From contig JAKDLQ010000129.1 in the NCBI GenBank assembly GCA_030452775.1, forward strand, positions 1 to 6,539: a stretch of 6,539 bases of DNA. The letters run 5' to 3'. The position numbers and the translations under genes are program-made. Shown here piece after piece: positions 5,494 to 6,539 of the stretch. The stretch's first letter is position 1. Each line of letters opens with the position of its first letter. The DNA is from Micrococcales bacterium. GTDB taxonomy: Bacteria > Actinomycetota > Actinomycetes > Actinomycetales > Dermatophilaceae. The notes below the pieces were generated by a model, which did not search any database, had not been told where the DNA came from, and worked only from the letters and a program-made list of their open reading frames with translations.

Positions 5494-6384
5494 CTATGAG
5501 TGCCTGGTAGCCGCCGCGGTCGGCGGCTCGGCCCGGGCTTCGGCGATCCGGGCAAAGCCAGCGATGTCGAGCTGCTCGCCCCGGGTCATCGGGTCGATTC
5601 CCGCCGCCCGGAGCGCCGCCTCGGCGGCCTGCGCCGATCCGGCCCACGGCGCCAACGCCCGGCGCAGGGCCTTGCGCCGTTGCCCGAACGCAGCATCGAT
5701 GCACCGGAAGACCTCCTCACGAGAGGCGGCAGTCGGCGGAGGATCGCGCCGCACGAGCGACACGAGCCCGGAGTCGACCTGTGGCGCGGGCCAGAAGACC
5801 GTGCGCCCGACCCGGCCGGCCAGCTCGACGTGGCAGTACCACGCCGCCTTGAGGCTCGGGACACCATAGACCTTGCTGCCGGGAGGCGCGGCGAGCCGCT
5901 CGGCGACCTCGAGCTGCACCATGACGAGCGCCCGCGTGATCGTCGGGAAGCGCTCGAGGAAGGAGAGCACGACCGGCACCGAGATGTTGTAGGGCAGGTT
6001 GGCCACGAGAGCGGTCGGTCTCGGCTTCGGCAGGGTGGTCACGGTGAGGGCATCGGCGGCGACGACCCGCAGCTTGTGCAGGTGCTCCGGCTGATACGCC
6101 GCGACCGTCGCCTCGAGCGCCCCGGCAAGACGCGAGTCGACCTCGACCGCGGTGACGTGCCCGACGACCGGCAGCAGCGCCAGGGTCAGCGAGCCCAGTC
6201 CGGGCCCCACCTCGACGACGCAGTCATCCGGTCCGACCTGAGCGAGGCGCACGATCTTGCGCACGGTGTTCTGGTCGATGACGAAGTTCTGGCCCCACTG
6301 CTTGGTCGGGCGCAGCTCGAGCCGCTCCGCGAGCTCCCGCACCTGAGCCGGCCCGAGGAGCGCCGGGTCGGGTGCCGAGGTCAT
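5494..6384 (-). CDS. rsmA: 16S rRNA (adenine1518-N6/adenine1519-N6)-dimethyltransferase
   Basis: Also called KsgA. It transfers four methyl groups from SAM to two adjacent adenines in the 3'-end hairpin (helix 45) of 16S rRNA during late 30S subunit assembly. The 296-residue protein has the family's N-terminal K28-Q-W-G-Q-N-F, SAM motif I V57-EVGPGLGS, acidic E81 after strand 2, D111, and the catalytic motif IV N129-L-P-Y-N-I-S. It also has the M-V-Q-L-E-V-A-E-R-L helix and a C-terminal helical domain (R-R-K-A-L-R-R-A-L). The ATG at 6382-6384 is the first possible start, since a stop codon lies in frame 9 bases upstream. GAGGGG abuts the ATG, too close for a normal ribosome binding site, so the message may be leaderless. 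Loss of this enzyme gives kasugamycin resistance in other bacteria. Next to ispE, as in many actinobacteria. Confidence 0.96.
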   Translation of the reverse strand: MTSAPDPALLGPAQVRELAERLELRPTKQWGQNFVIDQNTVRKIVRLAQVGPDDCVVEVGPGLGSLTLALLPVVGHVTAVEVDSRLAGALEATVAAYQPEHLHKLRVVAADALTVTTLPKPRPTALVANLPYNISVPVVLSFLERFPTITRALVMVQLEVAERLAAPPGSKVYGVPSLKAAWYCHVELAGRVGRTVFWPAPQVDSGLVSLVRRDPPPTAASREEVFRCIDAAFGQRRKALRRALAPWAGSAQAAEAALRAAGIDPMTRGEQLDIAGFARIAEARAEPPTAAATRHS

Positions 6385-6390
6385 CCCCTC

Positions 6391-6396
6391 ACTCTA
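6391..6396 (-). promoter_or_regulatory. -10 element of a probable leaderless rsmA promoter
   Basis: TAGAGT on the minus strand fits TAnnnT. It ends 6 bases before the A of the rsmA start codon, so transcription would begin at or next to the ATG. No clear -35 is visible at 16-18 bases upstream, which is tolerated in actinobacteria. This agrees with the lack of a properly spaced ribosome binding site. Confidence 0.4.
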
Positions 6397-6428
6397 TGCA
6401 GCCAGCCCAAGATGAAGGTATGCCGCTG

Positions 6429-6497
6429 AATGAGGACGACCGCAGGGTGACCGTGCCGGGCGATCGTCACCCGGCCGTGGGTGCGCTCAACCAAGGC
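6429..6497 (-). pseudogene. RelB/Phd-family antitoxin fragment upstream of rsmA
   Basis: Read from the minus strand, 6497 down to 6429 gives about 23 residues centred on V-E-R-T-H-G-R-V-T-I-A-R-H-G-H-P-A-V-V-L-I. From memory this closely matches the core of mycobacterial RelB (T-H-E-R-I-T-I-T-R-H-G-H-P-A-A-V-L-I), the strand-helix part of the antitoxin's DNA-binding fold. The usual N-terminal part (R-x-x-L-S-E) and the following S-x-D-D-L are absent in any frame. Upstream lies a run of eight C (minus strand), and the match stops at a GCATAC word (6418-6423). The open frame itself continues to a TGA that overlaps the rsmA ATG (6381-6384). No start codon or toxin gene is visible. It is most likely a relic; a gene entering from the right edge cannot be excluded. 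Confidence 0.5.
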
Positions 6498-6539
6498 TAA
6501 TCCCCGGGCATATAGGGCCGGGGGGGGTTGAGGGCGCAG

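Noticed and set aside
5500..6429. 309-codon plus-strand open frame opposite rsmA
   Set aside because: An antisense shadow; the protein is Arg/Gly/Asp-rich without motifs, while the minus strand encodes every RsmA motif.

Overview
The window is very GC-rich chromosomal DNA and suggests a high-GC actinobacterium (Actinomycetota). The basis is the base composition, G/C-ending codons, and the gene order rsmA (ksgA) - ispE - ABC-F ATPase, which is common in that phylum. An Intrasporangiaceae-like relative would fit, but this is only a guess. All supported genes lie on the minus strand, so transcription runs right to left. The many long plus-strand open frames are antisense shadows of these genes.

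Layout from the upstream (right) end: (1) 6385-6539 holds a decayed RelB/Phd-type antitoxin fragment and a likely leaderless promoter for rsmA. (2) rsmA (16S rRNA dimethyltransferase, 6384 down to 5494) is followed after 9 bases by ispE (isoprenoid precursor kinase, 5484-4552). (3) An 85-base gap carries a 22-bp hairpin 11 bases past the ispE stop. (4) A duplicated-ATPase ABC-F protein of Uup type runs 4466-2628. (5) A 179-base gap holds a good promoter for the next gene. (6) A trans-aconitate methyltransferase (tam) runs 2448-1624. (7) A 298-base gap contains two consecutive 20-bp hairpins, a 10-bp palindrome and an A/T-richer inverted repeat. (8) An ECF-type sigma factor starts at 1325 and runs off the left edge. 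It is fused to an anti-sigma-like helical segment, hydrophobic stretches and a long Gly/Ala/Ser low-complexity tail.

rsmA and ispE are tightly spaced and probably co-transcribed housekeeping genes. The ABC-F gene probably belongs to the same transcript, but the hairpin may set its level. tam and the sigma gene look like separate units.

The most noteworthy non-genic signals are three long intergenic hairpins. Every non-Watson-Crick position in their stems is a G-U pair in the minus-strand RNA and an A-C clash on the other strand, so they look like structures of the transcribed RNA. Also notable are the antitoxin relic, the fused sigma factor lacking one canonical zinc cysteine, and an over-represented octamer-like word (CSGCATACG) that recurs eight times, including in a hairpin loop and in both arms of an inverted repeat.
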